The notes beneath the pieces are model-generated. The model saw nothing but the letters and a program-made list of their open reading frames with translations. It did no database searches and was not told the DNA's origin. Below are positions 35,646 through 45,860 of a stretch of 64,000 nucleotides of DNA, piece by piece. The position numbers were made by a program, and so were the translations under genes. The stretch is taken from assembly GCF_002288925.2 (NCBI RefSeq), contig NW_022098069.1, positions 74,112,644-74,176,643 of the forward strand, given 5' to 3'. Position 1 is the stretch's first letter. Every line of letters starts with the position of its first letter. Source of the DNA: Delphinapterus leucas (taxonomy: Eukaryota; Chordata; Mammalia; Artiodactyla; Monodontidae).

Positions 35646-36462
35646 TAATTTGGACGGCCATGTCACTTTTTAACTCATGTACTTGTCAAATATAATTTTC
35701 AAAAGTTAAAAACTTGGCTTTCGTAGAAATATAGAATAAACACAGGTCAAAAAATGTATTCAATTCATTCATAAAGGAAACGTAAGATAATAAAACTGGT
35801 TTAAAACTATTTGAGAAACTAAGAAATATATAGTCCAGCAAGAAGTGCACACTGAAATAAGTTTTTTTAAGTTAGAAAAAAATCTATTTAATACCCTATC
35901 AGTCAATAAATCGTAACTTTTGAGATTATGTTTCCCACCAAAGAGAAATCATTTGCATCTCCATCAGGTAAAAAACTACAAGGTAACATCTACCTTCATA
36001 GTTCCTGGGCTCTAATTGATAGTAAATAACAAAGCCAAACAAAGTCACTCTTAGAAAATTAAAAAGTCCTTAAGTGGGACTGTTAAACAATGTCCCAGGA
36101 TGACATTAAAAGGACATATAGCCTTCTCTTTTGCTTTATCTTCAAGTATCATAGACTATTTCTTAACATATTTTTATATGAACTATTGTTTTGCCAGCCT
36201 CCCACAACTTGTTAAAGCATAACAAGACAGGAGTTTACATTTATTTATGTGAAGTTATTTCTGTCTATTATTCCAGTTTGTCTTCCTTCCCAATGCAGGA
36301 TTCTTTTCTGTGCATTGCAAGGTAGCTCAATTTATTGTTAGAAACTCTAGTTCTTTGTGAGGTCTTGTGTATACCGGCAGAAATATACTCCCCTGTAATT
36401 TTTACCTACTAGAGATTTGGATTAAGGTGTAGAAAAAACAGGCAGCTCCTGAGCATTAATTT
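35646..36462. other. Unassigned non-coding DNA
   Basis: AT-rich. No gene or clear repeat is recognised. Confidence 0.42.
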
Positions 36463-36477
36463 AAAAAGGAGTGCTAA

Positions 36478-36699
36478 GGGCTTCGCTGGTGGCACAGTGG
36501 TTGAGAGTCCGCCTGCCGATGCAGGGGACACAGGTTCGTGCCCCGGTCCGGGAAGATCCCACATGCCGCGGAGCGGCTGGGCCCGTGAGCCATGGCCGCT
36601 GAGCCTGTGCATCCGGAGCCTATGCTCCGCAACGGGAGAGGCCACAACAGTGAGAGGCCCGCGTACCGCAAAAAAAAAAATAAGTAAATAAAATAAAAT
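36478..36699 (+). mobile_element. CHR-type SINE, short form
   Basis: Head gggcttcgctggtggcacag, intact B-box-like ggttcgtgccc, body to cgcgtaccgc, then an A tail with AAATA units. The TSD aaaaaggagtgctaa (36463-36477) matches aaaaaggggtgctaa (36700-36714) at 14 of 15 bases. Confidence 0.96.
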
Positions 36700-36714
36700 A
36701 AAAAGGGGTGCTAA

Positions 36715-37378
36715 AATATCCCTAAGCTCAACTGTAAAATGGTGCGAGTTAACACATATCACTCCTCACATAACTGAGGTCATGTAAACTGGCTCTGCTA
36801 AGTGGAATTAAACAGTGCTTTCAAGGGGAAATTTAAAAATGTATATTCCTCATCTACACTAAGCGATCTCTGTTGAGTATTTTTTAGAGGCAAATGCATG
36901 AGTAGCACAAGGCATATAGATAAGGGCTAGTCCCCCAACTCCAGAACTTTCCCACTAGCGTCTAACAATTTGGTCATCTGAAATTCCAAAACCAAATAAT
37001 GCCATAATATTTACTAGGAATGGGTGTTTATTTTATTATTACAAATTACAAACCCTTTATTAGGCCATAATCTTCCCACTGAGGCAATTATAAAATAACC
37101 TAAGATTATAATACAGTACGTATTTGGATAAAAGAAGGAAATGTGTGCGAACATGAAAATCAGATAAAGGAACTCAAATATATTTGGACAGGATATTTAA
37201 TGTAAATCACCTCTATTCTTACTTAAGAGAGCATACGTGACTTAGGCTATCCAGTTGAGAGTGACATAAAACCTGGAAAAAAATTTCAAAAAGTTAAAAG
37301 TGTATTGTTATAGTACCACATTAATAAATCCTTTGTTTTGAGCAGAAAGAACTACACATTTTTATTGGCCGAAAAAAA
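36715..37378. other. Unassigned non-coding DNA
   Basis: AT-rich. No gene or clear repeat is recognised. Confidence 0.42.
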
Positions 37379-37393
37379 GGTTTCTCCCACTTT

Positions 37394-37610
37394 TTTTTTT
37401 TTTTTTTTTTTGCTGGGGGGATATGCGGGCCTCTCACTGTTGTGACCTCTCCCGTTGCGGAGCGCAGGCTCCGGACGCGCAGGCTCAGCAGCCATGGCTC
37501 ACGGGCCCAGCTGCTCCGCGGCATGTGGGATCCTCCCGGACTGGGACACGAACCCGTGTCCCCTGCATCGGCAGGCGGACGCTCAACCACTGCGCCACCA
37601 GGGAAGCCCT
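37394..37610 (-). mobile_element. CHR-type SINE, short form
   Basis: Antisense copy with a long poly(T), a variant tgctggggggatatgcgggc start, and the head gccaccagggaagccct. The TSD ggtttctcccacttt (37379-37393) matches ggtttcttccacatt (37611-37625) with two differences. Confidence 0.95.
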
Positions 37611-37739
37611 GGTTTCTTCCACATTTGCCAGATATATGTTTAACAAATATTAAAGGAATACAGGTTTGCATTGCTACCAAATTATGAGCCCAGATGTCTT
37701 ATTCTAGCTCTGCTGACTGGTTCCAGTTCTAACACTGGG

Positions 37740-37990
37740 AGGCATGCAAATAAGTTTAATCCAGCTTCCATATGACTGATCTTCAGATACCTGAGAACAG
37801 TCACCCCATTCTCCTGCAGTCTGTCTTCTTCAGATTAAATAAGTATGCCCCTCCTTAGAATGGCTTCAAGATTGGTTATTTTCATGATGAGTTTCCTGCA
37901 GAGGCTTTCTAGTTTTCAGTGTGTCCAAATGTGACTCCCCATATCGAACACAACGTAACCAATGTCTGATGCCACATTTATATCAGGCGG
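37740..37990 (-). mobile_element. Ancient L3/CR1-like LINE fragment, antisense
   Basis: Contains gatacctgagaacagtcacc, cattctcctgcagtctgtct, tgcagaggctttctagtttt and ccccatatcgaacacaacgt, which parallel the antisense L3/CR1 3' region. Heavily diverged. Confidence 0.45.
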
Positions 37991-38149
37991 TCATCTCACT
38001 CAACCTGCTTTGCCAACTCTGTGTTAAAAAACAAGGGAAATTAAAGGAAAATAAACATCCCATGTCCCTTTAATGGAGTGGCTTAGCCTTTTAAACTTCC
38101 TGGAGCAATTCAGAGTTCTCACTAAACTCAGGGGTACTCAGTCAGGGTC

Positions 38150-38590
38150 GGGTCAAGAGACAGAAACCACATCAATTATCTGAAGAGAGAAGATTTAATA
38201 CAAAGAACTGTTAGCATACAAAGAACTGTTAGCAAGGTAGTAAGTTGTTTACTAGGCAATTGAAAGGGTAAAGAGGAATTCTAAAGCATTACAAGTAGGA
38301 ACTGTATGAAGCTGTTATACCCTGTGTTAGCCTACCTCAGGGTAGACACTAAGACAGGATTGAACCTGCAAGGATTTTATTAGGGGGAATTCCTGTATAA
38401 AGGAAACCCAGAGGGAGCAGGGAAGGCTGACATGCAGGTATATCCTGGGTGACAAAGAAAAGGCCATAAAATCTGAGGAAGTTCCTGCAAAGCCATGGGA
38501 AAGTTATTGAGCCAAAGAGGCTGGTCAGAGGAGTCCTAAGTCTCCTAGGAATCTGCCCCAATGTTCTGGCATGCTCAGTTAGTATGGTCA
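38150..38590. other. Probable interspersed repeat, class unassigned
   Basis: The stretch starting gggtcaagagacagaaacca and attatctgaagagagaagat feels like a known high-copy mammalian repeat, but I cannot name it. It contains a perfect tandem duplication of the 18-mer tacaaagaactgttagca (38202-38237). Confidence 0.35.
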
Positions 38591-38597
38591 ATTAAGT

Positions 38598-38992
38598 TTA
38601 GGTTTGCCAGATAAAATATAGGACATTCAGTTATATTTGAATTTCAGATAAACAATGAATAAAATTTTAGTATAAGTATATCCCAAATATTGCATTGGAC
38701 ATACTTATATTAAAAAATTATTTGTTGGGCTTCCCTGGTGGTGCAGGGGTTGAGAGTCCGCCTGCCGATGCAGGGGACACGGGTTCATGCCCCGGTCCGG
38801 GAAGATCCCACATGCCGCGGAGCGGCTGGGCCTGTGAGCCATGGCCGCTGAGCCTGCGCGTCCGGAGCCTGTGCTCCGCAATGGGAGAGGCCACAGTGAG
38901 AGGCCCGCGTGCCGCAAAAAAAAAAAATTGTTTGTTGTTCAGATTTAACTGGCATCCATCCTATATTTTTATTTGTGAAATCTCTCAATCCT
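38598..38992. mobile_element. Palindromic non-autonomous DNA transposon relic, split by a SINE
   Basis: The left arm (38601 to about 38727) begins ggtttgccagataaaatata and contains tttgaatttcagataaacaa. The right arm (about 38922-38992) contains agatttaactggcatccatc and ctatatttttatttgtgaaa, roughly the reverse complement of the left end. The middle holds a second inverted pair (agtataagtatatcccaaat against attggacatacttatatt). This is the long-hairpin form of a MITE (MER53-like, name uncertain). A CHR SINE at 38728-38921 separates the arms. Confidence 0.7.
38728..38921 (+). mobile_element. CHR-type SINE, short form, inside palindromic MITE
   Basis: Head ggcttccctggtggtgcagg, B-box-like gttcatgcccc, body with a 4-base deletion in the ggccacaacagtgag region (here ggccacagtgag), end gtgccgc plus A tail. 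The TSD aaaaaattatttgttg (38712-38727) matches aaaaaattgtttgttg (38922-38937) at 15 of 16 bases. Confidence 0.96.
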
Positions 38993-39571
38993 GATTATAC
39001 TCCCTATAGCTGAAGGTCTGTGAGGGGCATTCTCATGGCTGCCACACACTGTTGGGGCTAGGAGAAGAAAGGTTGGCATTATTAAAACTTCAAAACTTAA
39101 AAGAAGATCTTGAGAAGGTGAAACTCAGACATCTAAGGAAAGGGTCCCCACTATCCGGGTGGGGATAAAACTGGTCCTACAGCTGGATTCAACTGCTACT
39201 ATGGGAAGGAACTGCTGCTTTAGGGTTGAAGAAGTGTTGCTGGACAGGACCCCAAGCTGACTGGAAGCCAACCAGAAGCAAAGAGAAAACAGGAAGAAGC
39301 AAGTCCTATCTTCCTCCTCCAGCCTTGTAGTCTCCCTCCACACCCACCCGTCACTTGCAGAGCCTCACGTGGAGCCAATGGCAAAGCAGAAATGCAGAGC
39401 AGGGTATCAAAGACTGGGTTTGGAATTTAAAGTAAAAATTTAGTAACTGGTACAAATGCAGATTACCAAAGATCACACCCAGTTAATGAAATGCTGGGAA
39501 ATGATTGGCTATTGGCCCTACATGATGTCAGCATGACTCCCGACTTTACAAATTTCATGGATTAATGGTGA
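38993..39571. other. Unassigned non-coding DNA
   Basis: No gene or clear repeat is recognised. Confidence 0.42.
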
Positions 39572-40075
39572 TGAGGTTTGGGACATGCTATTCCAAAGTA
39601 TGGCACCTTGGCATATTGAAGGAATTTGAAAGGAATTTGAAAAACAGAGGTGTTGGAAGGATTCTCTGACCTTCTACTTGAAGGTCAGGTCGTAAGACCC
39701 TCGTGTGAGAGGTGCCCTCTCCGTACCCAGAGGAAAAGAGCATCCTTATCTCCAAAGACGGAGGGACACTGGGAGGAATCTGAGCAAACAGGCTTTGCTA
39801 AGTGTCCCCCAGTTTACCACCCATAGCTTATACCCTTTGTGCTATCACATTTTTCCATTACTTTCCACTCTTTATCAAACCTAGTACAAAAATGTTCAGG
39901 TTTAACCTGTTCTTCAGGTCTTCATTTCCTTATGAAGGCTCCTGTGTCATGTAAGACTTATATTAAGTAAATTTGTACGCTCTTTTCTTATTAATCTGTC
40001 TTTTGTTGCAAAGTCCCAGCCAAGAACCTAGAAGGGTAGAAGGAAAAAGATATTATTCCTCCCCTGTGTTGTACA
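39572..40075 (+). mobile_element. Probable solo ERV-type LTR, degraded
   Basis: Begins near tgaggtttgggacatgctat and ccaaagtatggcaccttggc. Ends with a typical 3' LTR stretch: gttcttcaggtcttcatttc, tcctgtgtcatgtaagactt, attaatctgtcttttgttgc, ccagccaagaacctagaagg. I recognise the terminal layout from common mammalian LTRs but not the family. No internal viral coding sequence adjoins it. Confidence 0.55.
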
Positions 40076-41050
40076 GCAGAAAGATGCTGGTCACCAATTC
40101 CCATCCACCATTTCAGGCAGATTACATTAATAGCTAACGTGACTAGAGATGGATTTGCCTTTGCTTTTAAAATTCTCTTCTTAAAAAAACAAATGAGTTA
40201 GGATCTCAAGTCCATAATGAAGATTATGGCAGAGGGATACGAGAGGACCCACAGTCTTGCGTTATGTACAAAATATTAACAAATCCAAAAGACTCCAGTA
40301 AACCTAATCACCAAGGAAAAGAGGTTCACTATCCCCAGGTTGCCAGTGGACTCTAATCCCTTAGAAAATGGAAGACCTTATGAGGTATTATATAACATTA
40401 AGGAAGAGGATATGTCATACTTGTATATGCCCTATGGTTTATAAAACATTCTCCCAGACATTGTCTTGTTTTGAGCCCTGTATATAACCACACATGGGGT
40501 TGGGGAGCTGATGACTGACCTCAATCCAGAATATAACGAATAATCTTTGAAAGTTTTTAAGTGAAAATGTGATATAGTCAGGTCTGCGCCTTTAGAAGAG
40601 AATCTTGCCAGAGGGCAAAAGATGAGGATTTATCAGCAGTTCACTCAAGCGGTAATGAGCCCCTAAAATCATGTAGTCCCCTGGAGCTATCACCAATCCA
40701 AAACTAAAGTATTTTTCTCCAAGACAAAAAAGGATTTTAAAGGAGATAAAAGATGTAAAATATTTAATGAGTAATAGGGGTGTCATATATAGTTTTTAGT
40801 TTTCTTAACTTTTTGGCATTTCTGCTCCATTCACATCCACACATTCACATGCAAATAATGCATATCAACCTTTCAAATGTTAACAGACGGAAAGAAAAGT
40901 AGGAGCATTATGAGTGGGATTTATGTGATTCAAATGAATGAGAATAAAATGTAAATAGCTGGAAAAAAGAATTCTCTGATTGTACAATAATTGTTATTTT
41001 CATTTCAAGTGTTTCAAAAATAGAACAGTATCCTCTGCTAATCGCTTCCT
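40076..41050. other. Unassigned non-coding DNA
   Basis: No gene or clear repeat is recognised. Confidence 0.42.
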
Positions 41051-41051
41051 G

Positions 41052-41560
41052 TGTTAGTTATCTTTTATTGCATAACAAATTTCCCCAAAACTTAGTAGCT
41101 TAAAACAACAATAAACATTTATTATCTCTGGCAGTTTCTGTGGGTCAGGAATTCTGGAGCAGCTTCATTGGGTAGTTCTGGCTTGGGGTCTCTCAGGAGG
41201 CTAGAGTCAAGATATTATTGTAGCTGAGGCTGCAGTTATCTGAAGCCTTGATGGGGCTAGAGGATGCCCTTTTAAGATGGCTCACACATGTCACTTGGTT
41301 TTGGGGGGCGGTCTTCTCCTCATAAACCTCTCCAATGGATGCTCCAGTGTTCTCATGACATGGCAGCTGGCTTCCCCCCAAACAAGTGATCCAAGAGAGT
41401 GACAGCCAGGCGGAAGCAATCGTTTTTAATGTCCTAGCCTTGGACACCACATAGCATCACTTCTGCCACATTCTATTCATCAGAAGCAGTTCACTAAGTC
41501 TTGCTCACATTCAAGGGGAGGGGAAGTTTCCACCTTTTGAAAGGAGGTGTGTTAAAGATT
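41052..41560 (-). mobile_element. MaLR-like LTR, antisense (family uncertain)
   Basis: Long copy of the repeat also seen at 1839 and 7494. It contains gttagttatcttttattgca, aaaacttagtagcttaaaac, ttctgtgggtcaggaattct, cagcatcacttctgccacat-type sequence near 41451-41473, and cattcaaggggaggggaagt near 41510. This is the best preserved of the three copies. Confidence 0.65.
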
Positions 41561-42050
41561 TTGTGAACATATTTTAAAAACACCACACTTCTTTAACTTA
41601 AAACAGGTTTTGGTATTTTGTGCTCCAAATAAAATTCCCAATTCATTGAACAGCTTCACAAAAGCAAGTGACCTGGGGATTGATGTCTCAGTTCTTTGGT
41701 CAGCAACAGCTTGTCAGTTTGCTCTGAGATGTCTAAGAGTTGTGTGGTGATAGACGAGAAAAGTGTAACTTTGTAATCCAAAGAGGGGAAGAAAAGAACC
41801 CTAAAACACCAAACCACTGTAGTTTCGTCATTTGAATTATTTTCCTTGAAATTCTATTGAAAGGACAATTTTTGAAATTCAAGCTTCAATGTCAGAGGGA
41901 TGAAAAAGCCCTAAATTGTTCCTAGGAATATAAGCTGTAAGTGATGGAATTCCAACAATTTGATACTTATTAGGAGTCAGGAAGAATGTTTCTACCTGGA
42001 AAACTGAAACATCGCTACAGCCAAACAAGAAACATTTCTGCATTTATTTA
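41561..42050. other. Unassigned non-coding DNA
   Basis: No gene or clear repeat is recognised. Confidence 0.42.
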
Positions 42051-42409
42051 TGTCTTAGTCTATTTGGGCCACTATAAAAAAAAATAGCATAGATTGGGTG
42101 GCTTAAAAGCAACGAACATTTATTTCTCACAATCTGGAGGCTGGGAAATCTAAGATCAAGGGGTTGTCAGATTCTGTGTCTGGTGAGAGCCTACATCCTA
42201 GACAGCTGTCTTTTTACTGTGACCTCACAAGGTGGTAGGGGTGAGAGATCTCTCTGGGGTCTCTTTTATAAGGGCACAAATCTCATTCATGTAGGCACCA
42301 CCCTCATGACCTAATCACCCGTCAAAGTCCCCACCTCCTAATACTATCCCCTTGGAGGTTAGGATTTCAACATATGAATTTGGGGGAATGTAAACTTCAG
42401 TCCATTGCA
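42051..42409 (-). mobile_element. MLT1A/MST-type MaLR LTR, antisense, near full length
   Basis: Starts tgtcttagtctatttgggcc and ends aaacttcagtccattgca, so the LTR has the expected TG...CA ends. Internal landmarks are ttatttctcacaatctggag, gagatctctctggggtctct, tttataagggcacaaatctc, and ccaccctcatgacctaatca. It is about 360 bp, the usual length for this family, with no internal region on either side, so it is probably a solo LTR. Confidence 0.88.
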
Positions 42410-42488
42410 ATTTAGCTAACTGGAAAAGAAAAGAACCCTCAAAATTTTGAGAATGCTGTCTGGGAGAAGAATCAAAAATCAATACCCT

Positions 42489-42691
42489 GGGCTTCCCTGG
42501 TGGCGCAGTGGTTGAGAGTCCGCCTGCCGATGCAGAGGACACGGGTTCGTGCCCCGGTCCGGGAAGATCCCACATGCCGCGGAGCGGCTGGGCCTGTGGG
42601 CCATGGCCGCTGAGCCTGCGCGTCCGGAGCCTGTGCTCCGCAGCGGGAGAGGCCACGGCAGTGAGAGGCCCGCGTATGGAAAAAAAAAAAA
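42489..42691 (+). mobile_element. CHR-type SINE, short form
   Basis: Very well preserved: gggcttccctggtggcgcag head, ggttcgtgccccggtccggg B-box region, gagaggcccgcgtatgg end, then an A tail. A perfect 15-bp TSD, aaaaatcaataccct, lies at 42474-42488 and 42692-42706. Probably among the youngest insertions here. Confidence 0.97.
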
Positions 42692-42706
42692 AAAAATCAA
42701 TACCCT

Positions 42707-44015
42707 AATGACTTTGGTTGCTTCTTATCTTCATTGATGCGGCAGTTAAACTTGCAGCCTTGACTTGCTTTGCTACTGCTACTGCTTTCCCTTTTGGAAC
42801 GTCTGCAACTGTAGCTATTAGACCTAAAAGATAAGTAACCCTTACCTTCTGCCCCTTGGTTTGATTCTTGGCTTGTCAGAATTTCTTTGCACCTGAGCTG
42901 AAATCAGGAGTTAACTTCAGAAAACAAATCCCAGGAAGTAAGGCACGTCCAACTAAAAAGTAAAGTAATACTTTGCCTAGAACAGCAATATTAACAAGGA
43001 CTTTTTCAAACTGGTATCGCTTCCTTCCCTCAGGAGCAAGGGGAAACATAAAATCCAATGGCTATTTCTTTCTTAAGAGAAAGAAGAGAAACTGTGCCGT
43101 GTGATTATGGTGTTGGGAGAGGGGGGATTTAGAGTCTTTGGGACCATAAAAGGAAGAATAAAATGAATTTACAGAGACTGAAAAGCAATCAAGAAAACTG
43201 AATGTCTACTTGTAAATCATAGGACCTGATGGCAAAAGCACTATGGTGTTTGGTGTAAAATTGTAGGAGCGAGGCATGCAATTGACAAACTGAATACTAA
43301 GAGTGTAAGAGCTAGTGAGTGTTAGGGGATCCCAGAGGCATCCCTTCCTACTTGGCCCCTACACCTGAGTTTTTTCTAGAAGATAAAGAGTATTGCTCTA
43401 AGTCAAATTAATCTCCTACCTCCCCAAACCAGACTGATTTATAACTTTACACCATCTGCTGGTGCTAGTGGTGTGATTCTCTCCTGTACTAATTAATGGC
43501 TCATAAAGGGCTTTGTATACAGCAAGCAAACAATAACTTCAAGGACCTAATCATGAATTTTTGCCAGTTTCCACTATGAGGAAATTAAGGTTTCATCTTG
43601 ATTTAAACCAATGTCCTTCTGCTTGTCCCCAAGCCCTCAAGGATCTGCCTTCTCACTTGTAGGAAGTTCAGTTCTCTCCCTTTTTCATTGAATCCCTACC
43701 CCTACTATCGCATTTCTATTGGATACTTCAAGAGAAACTTTAAAGTCTGGGCCTCTAAGCACAACTTTTAGAAAAGGTCCTTTTACCTGTAACTTCAGTT
43801 AAGAAAGCCTTTTCTTTGTCAGGTCCTTTCACACTAGAAGGGAAGTTTGACAGCATTGTAAAAGAGTGAGAAATCCAGTGTGGAAAGAAGAGAACCTTTA
43901 AAAAAAAAAAAGGAAAGAAAAAAGAAACGTTAGCTTTCGGAATCACTGTTTCACAGTGCAGTGCAATAACCACAAAAATCGAGAGTCTTGCCTTATACAC
44001 CTAGATTTATTGCTG
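42707..44015. other. Unassigned non-coding DNA
   Basis: No gene is recognised. There is an A-rich stretch at 43899-43926. Confidence 0.42.
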
Positions 44016-44017
44016 AA

Positions 44018-44110
44018 TTATGTATGACCTTGCGAAAGTCACTTAATTTTCTGTCTTAGTTTCCTTATCTCTCAAGTGAGAAACCTGGACCAATTACTAT
44101 AAAGTATAAT
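44018..44110 (+). mobile_element. MIR SINE fragment
   Basis: tatgaccttgcgaaagtcac, ttaattttctgtcttagttt and ccttatctctcaagtgagaa match the MIR core in sense orientation. Confidence 0.7.
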
Positions 44111-44289
44111 TCTAAAGTGACATGATTGTGTATCAACATCCCTCAAAAATTACTGACCACGTGATATTTGCCACTATCCTTAGGGCCTAACACACTACGT
44201 CTATGCCTGGACATGACCGCTTCTAAAAGCACTGTGAAAACCGTTCCAAAAGATACTCGAGACGTAAGCAGACCATTGCCGGGCCAGCT

Positions 44290-44465
44290 GCATCATGGTT
44301 GGTTGCCTAGCTTCATAATACATTTGGTTCTGCATCCGCGGGTTCCTCATCTACATAAGGAGAGCCAACTGTACTGCACCATTTTGTATAAGAGACTCAC
44401 GCATTCTCGGATTTTGGTATCTGCGGGGGGTGGGGGTGGGGTAGTCCTGGAACCAGTCCCCTTGG
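44290..44465. mobile_element. Tigger-like DNA transposon fossil
   Basis: Contains tctgcatccgcgggttcctc, a later accattttgtataagagact, and cggattttggtatctgcggg followed by tagtcctggaaccagtcccc. This matches the layout of short non-autonomous Tigger-group elements whose ends carry paired ccgcgg-type motifs. The terminal inverted repeats are not intact. Confidence 0.6.
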
Positions 44466-45187
44466 TTATAACCACTCTCCCCCTCCTAGACCTATCACTT
44501 CTTTCCCTTTCTACTTCCCTCAATGTTTCTCCACCCCAGATTCCTAATAGCTTTCCAGGGCTTGAAGTCACAGAGAGAATCACCAATATCTTCTGAGCCA
44601 TCCCAGGTAGTGTCACCTGTGGGCTCTGCCTATTATTAGATGCTGGGGGTAGCAAAATACCTTATATTTTAAAAGTAAGAATCATCTGGTGGGAGAGGTA
44701 GAGATTGTTTTTGGATTTAGTTAGTCCCTTTTGCTTCTCAAAATAAACATCTTTGTGCTCAGTTAAAAAGCTTTCCAAGATGTTCACAAGAGGAGGAAAT
44801 TCTCGCCAAAAACTTAAGCCCAGACAGACAGGGATACTGAAATTTTGCTGTCTGTGGGAGCACGTGGCCAGGCAAAACTGGCGTAAAAACAGTCATCTGT
44901 GCTTAAATGATGGCAGTGTAGACTTCTGGTGCTCAGAGGCTATGTTCAGGGGACCCAGGCAGAGTGTATGGGGTCCAGCAACTCCATCAGCGGTTCCCAT
45001 TGTTACAGTTCACAGCACACTCTTGTCTATTTACAGAACTTACAACTCGGCAAACCTTGGTCCTTATGGATGGAAGGGTAAAGAGAGACACTTCTCTCAC
45101 TCTTCTCACAGTTTTAGTTCTGCTTCCAATTCTGAGCAGTTGCAAAATGCTTCAGAAGATTCAGGCCCAAGAGCCCCATCTGCAATT
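44466..45187. other. Unassigned DNA with the longest non-repeat open frame
   Basis: A plus-strand frame of 166 codons (44753-45253) runs through this stretch into the MIR at 45190. It has no recognised domain, signal peptide or membrane segment, and its last 20 or so codons are MIR sequence. Most likely a chance frame. Confidence 0.4.
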
Positions 45188-45189
45188 TT

Positions 45190-45375
45190 ACAGTGTTGTG
45201 ACCTTGGACGAGACGCTTTAACCATCTCTGAGCTGCAACTTTCTCATCCATGAAATGGTGATAATGCCTATTCTACTTTCTTTACAATAATGTTGTGAAG
45301 ATCAGATAAAATAACAAATGAAAACACTTTGTGCAGGAAAAGGCGCTGTGTAAACACAAGCTATTTTTAATTATC
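45190..45375 (+). mobile_element. MIR SINE fragment
   Basis: gttgtgaccttggacgagac, ctgcaactttctcatccatg, aaatggtgataatgcctatt, gttgtgaagatcagataaaa and gcgctgtgtaaacacaagct follow the MIR consensus in sense order. Confidence 0.85.
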
Positions 45376-45765
45376 AGGTGTCTCCTCTTCTCTGCGCTCT
45401 CCTTTACCTCATCTGTTTCTGTGTCCTTTAAGTGTCTTCATAGTCTTTTCTTAGTCCAAGATTCTCACTATGGTTAGTTCTCAGCTTCTTAAACATGGAT
45501 GGCCTCATTACCAACCAGGCACACCTGCATCTACAGGTCTATCTAGCTCCCCATTCAGAGACAAATCTACAACATTTAGTAGAACCTCATTCATTTCAGC
45601 AGTCATATATGGAGCACTTAATGACTCAGTATCCCACATTAGGGATAGCAAATTGAATGGGCATGGCAGGTGCGGCCCCCAAGGAACACACCGTCAGATC
45701 CTCGCATCTCAGACCAGTCAAATAGATTAATCAGGTCTATATAAGCTTCAGCTGAATCTTCTCTG
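45376..45765. other. Unassigned non-coding DNA
   Basis: No gene is recognised. An 86-codon frame at 45470-45730 shows no family features. Confidence 0.4.
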
Positions 45766-45780
45766 TGGCCTCTACTCCTT

Positions 45781-45845
45781 TTTTTTTTTTTTTTTTAAGT
45801 AATTCTATATTGGAGTATAATTGCTTCGGTGAGGGAGGGGGAAGC
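45781..45845 (-). mobile_element. Ultra-short 5'-truncated L1 insertion (65 bp)
   Basis: A perfect 15-bp TSD, tggcctctactcctt, lies at 45766-45780 and 45846-45860. Between the copies are a T run (45781-45796), about 30 bp of L1 3' end in antisense (attggagtataattgctt at 45811-45828 is an exact match to the L1 terminus seen at 9785 and 33619), and about 17 bp of purine-rich sequence (cggtgagggagggggaag) of unclear origin. Confidence 0.88.
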
Positions 45846-45860
45846 TGGCCTCTACTCCTT

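Noticed and set aside
44424..44445. Possible G-quadruplex (GGGGGG-T-GGGGG-T-GGGG)
   Set aside because: Only three separate G runs are present, and the tract lies in a Tigger-like fossil, so a regulatory role is not supported.
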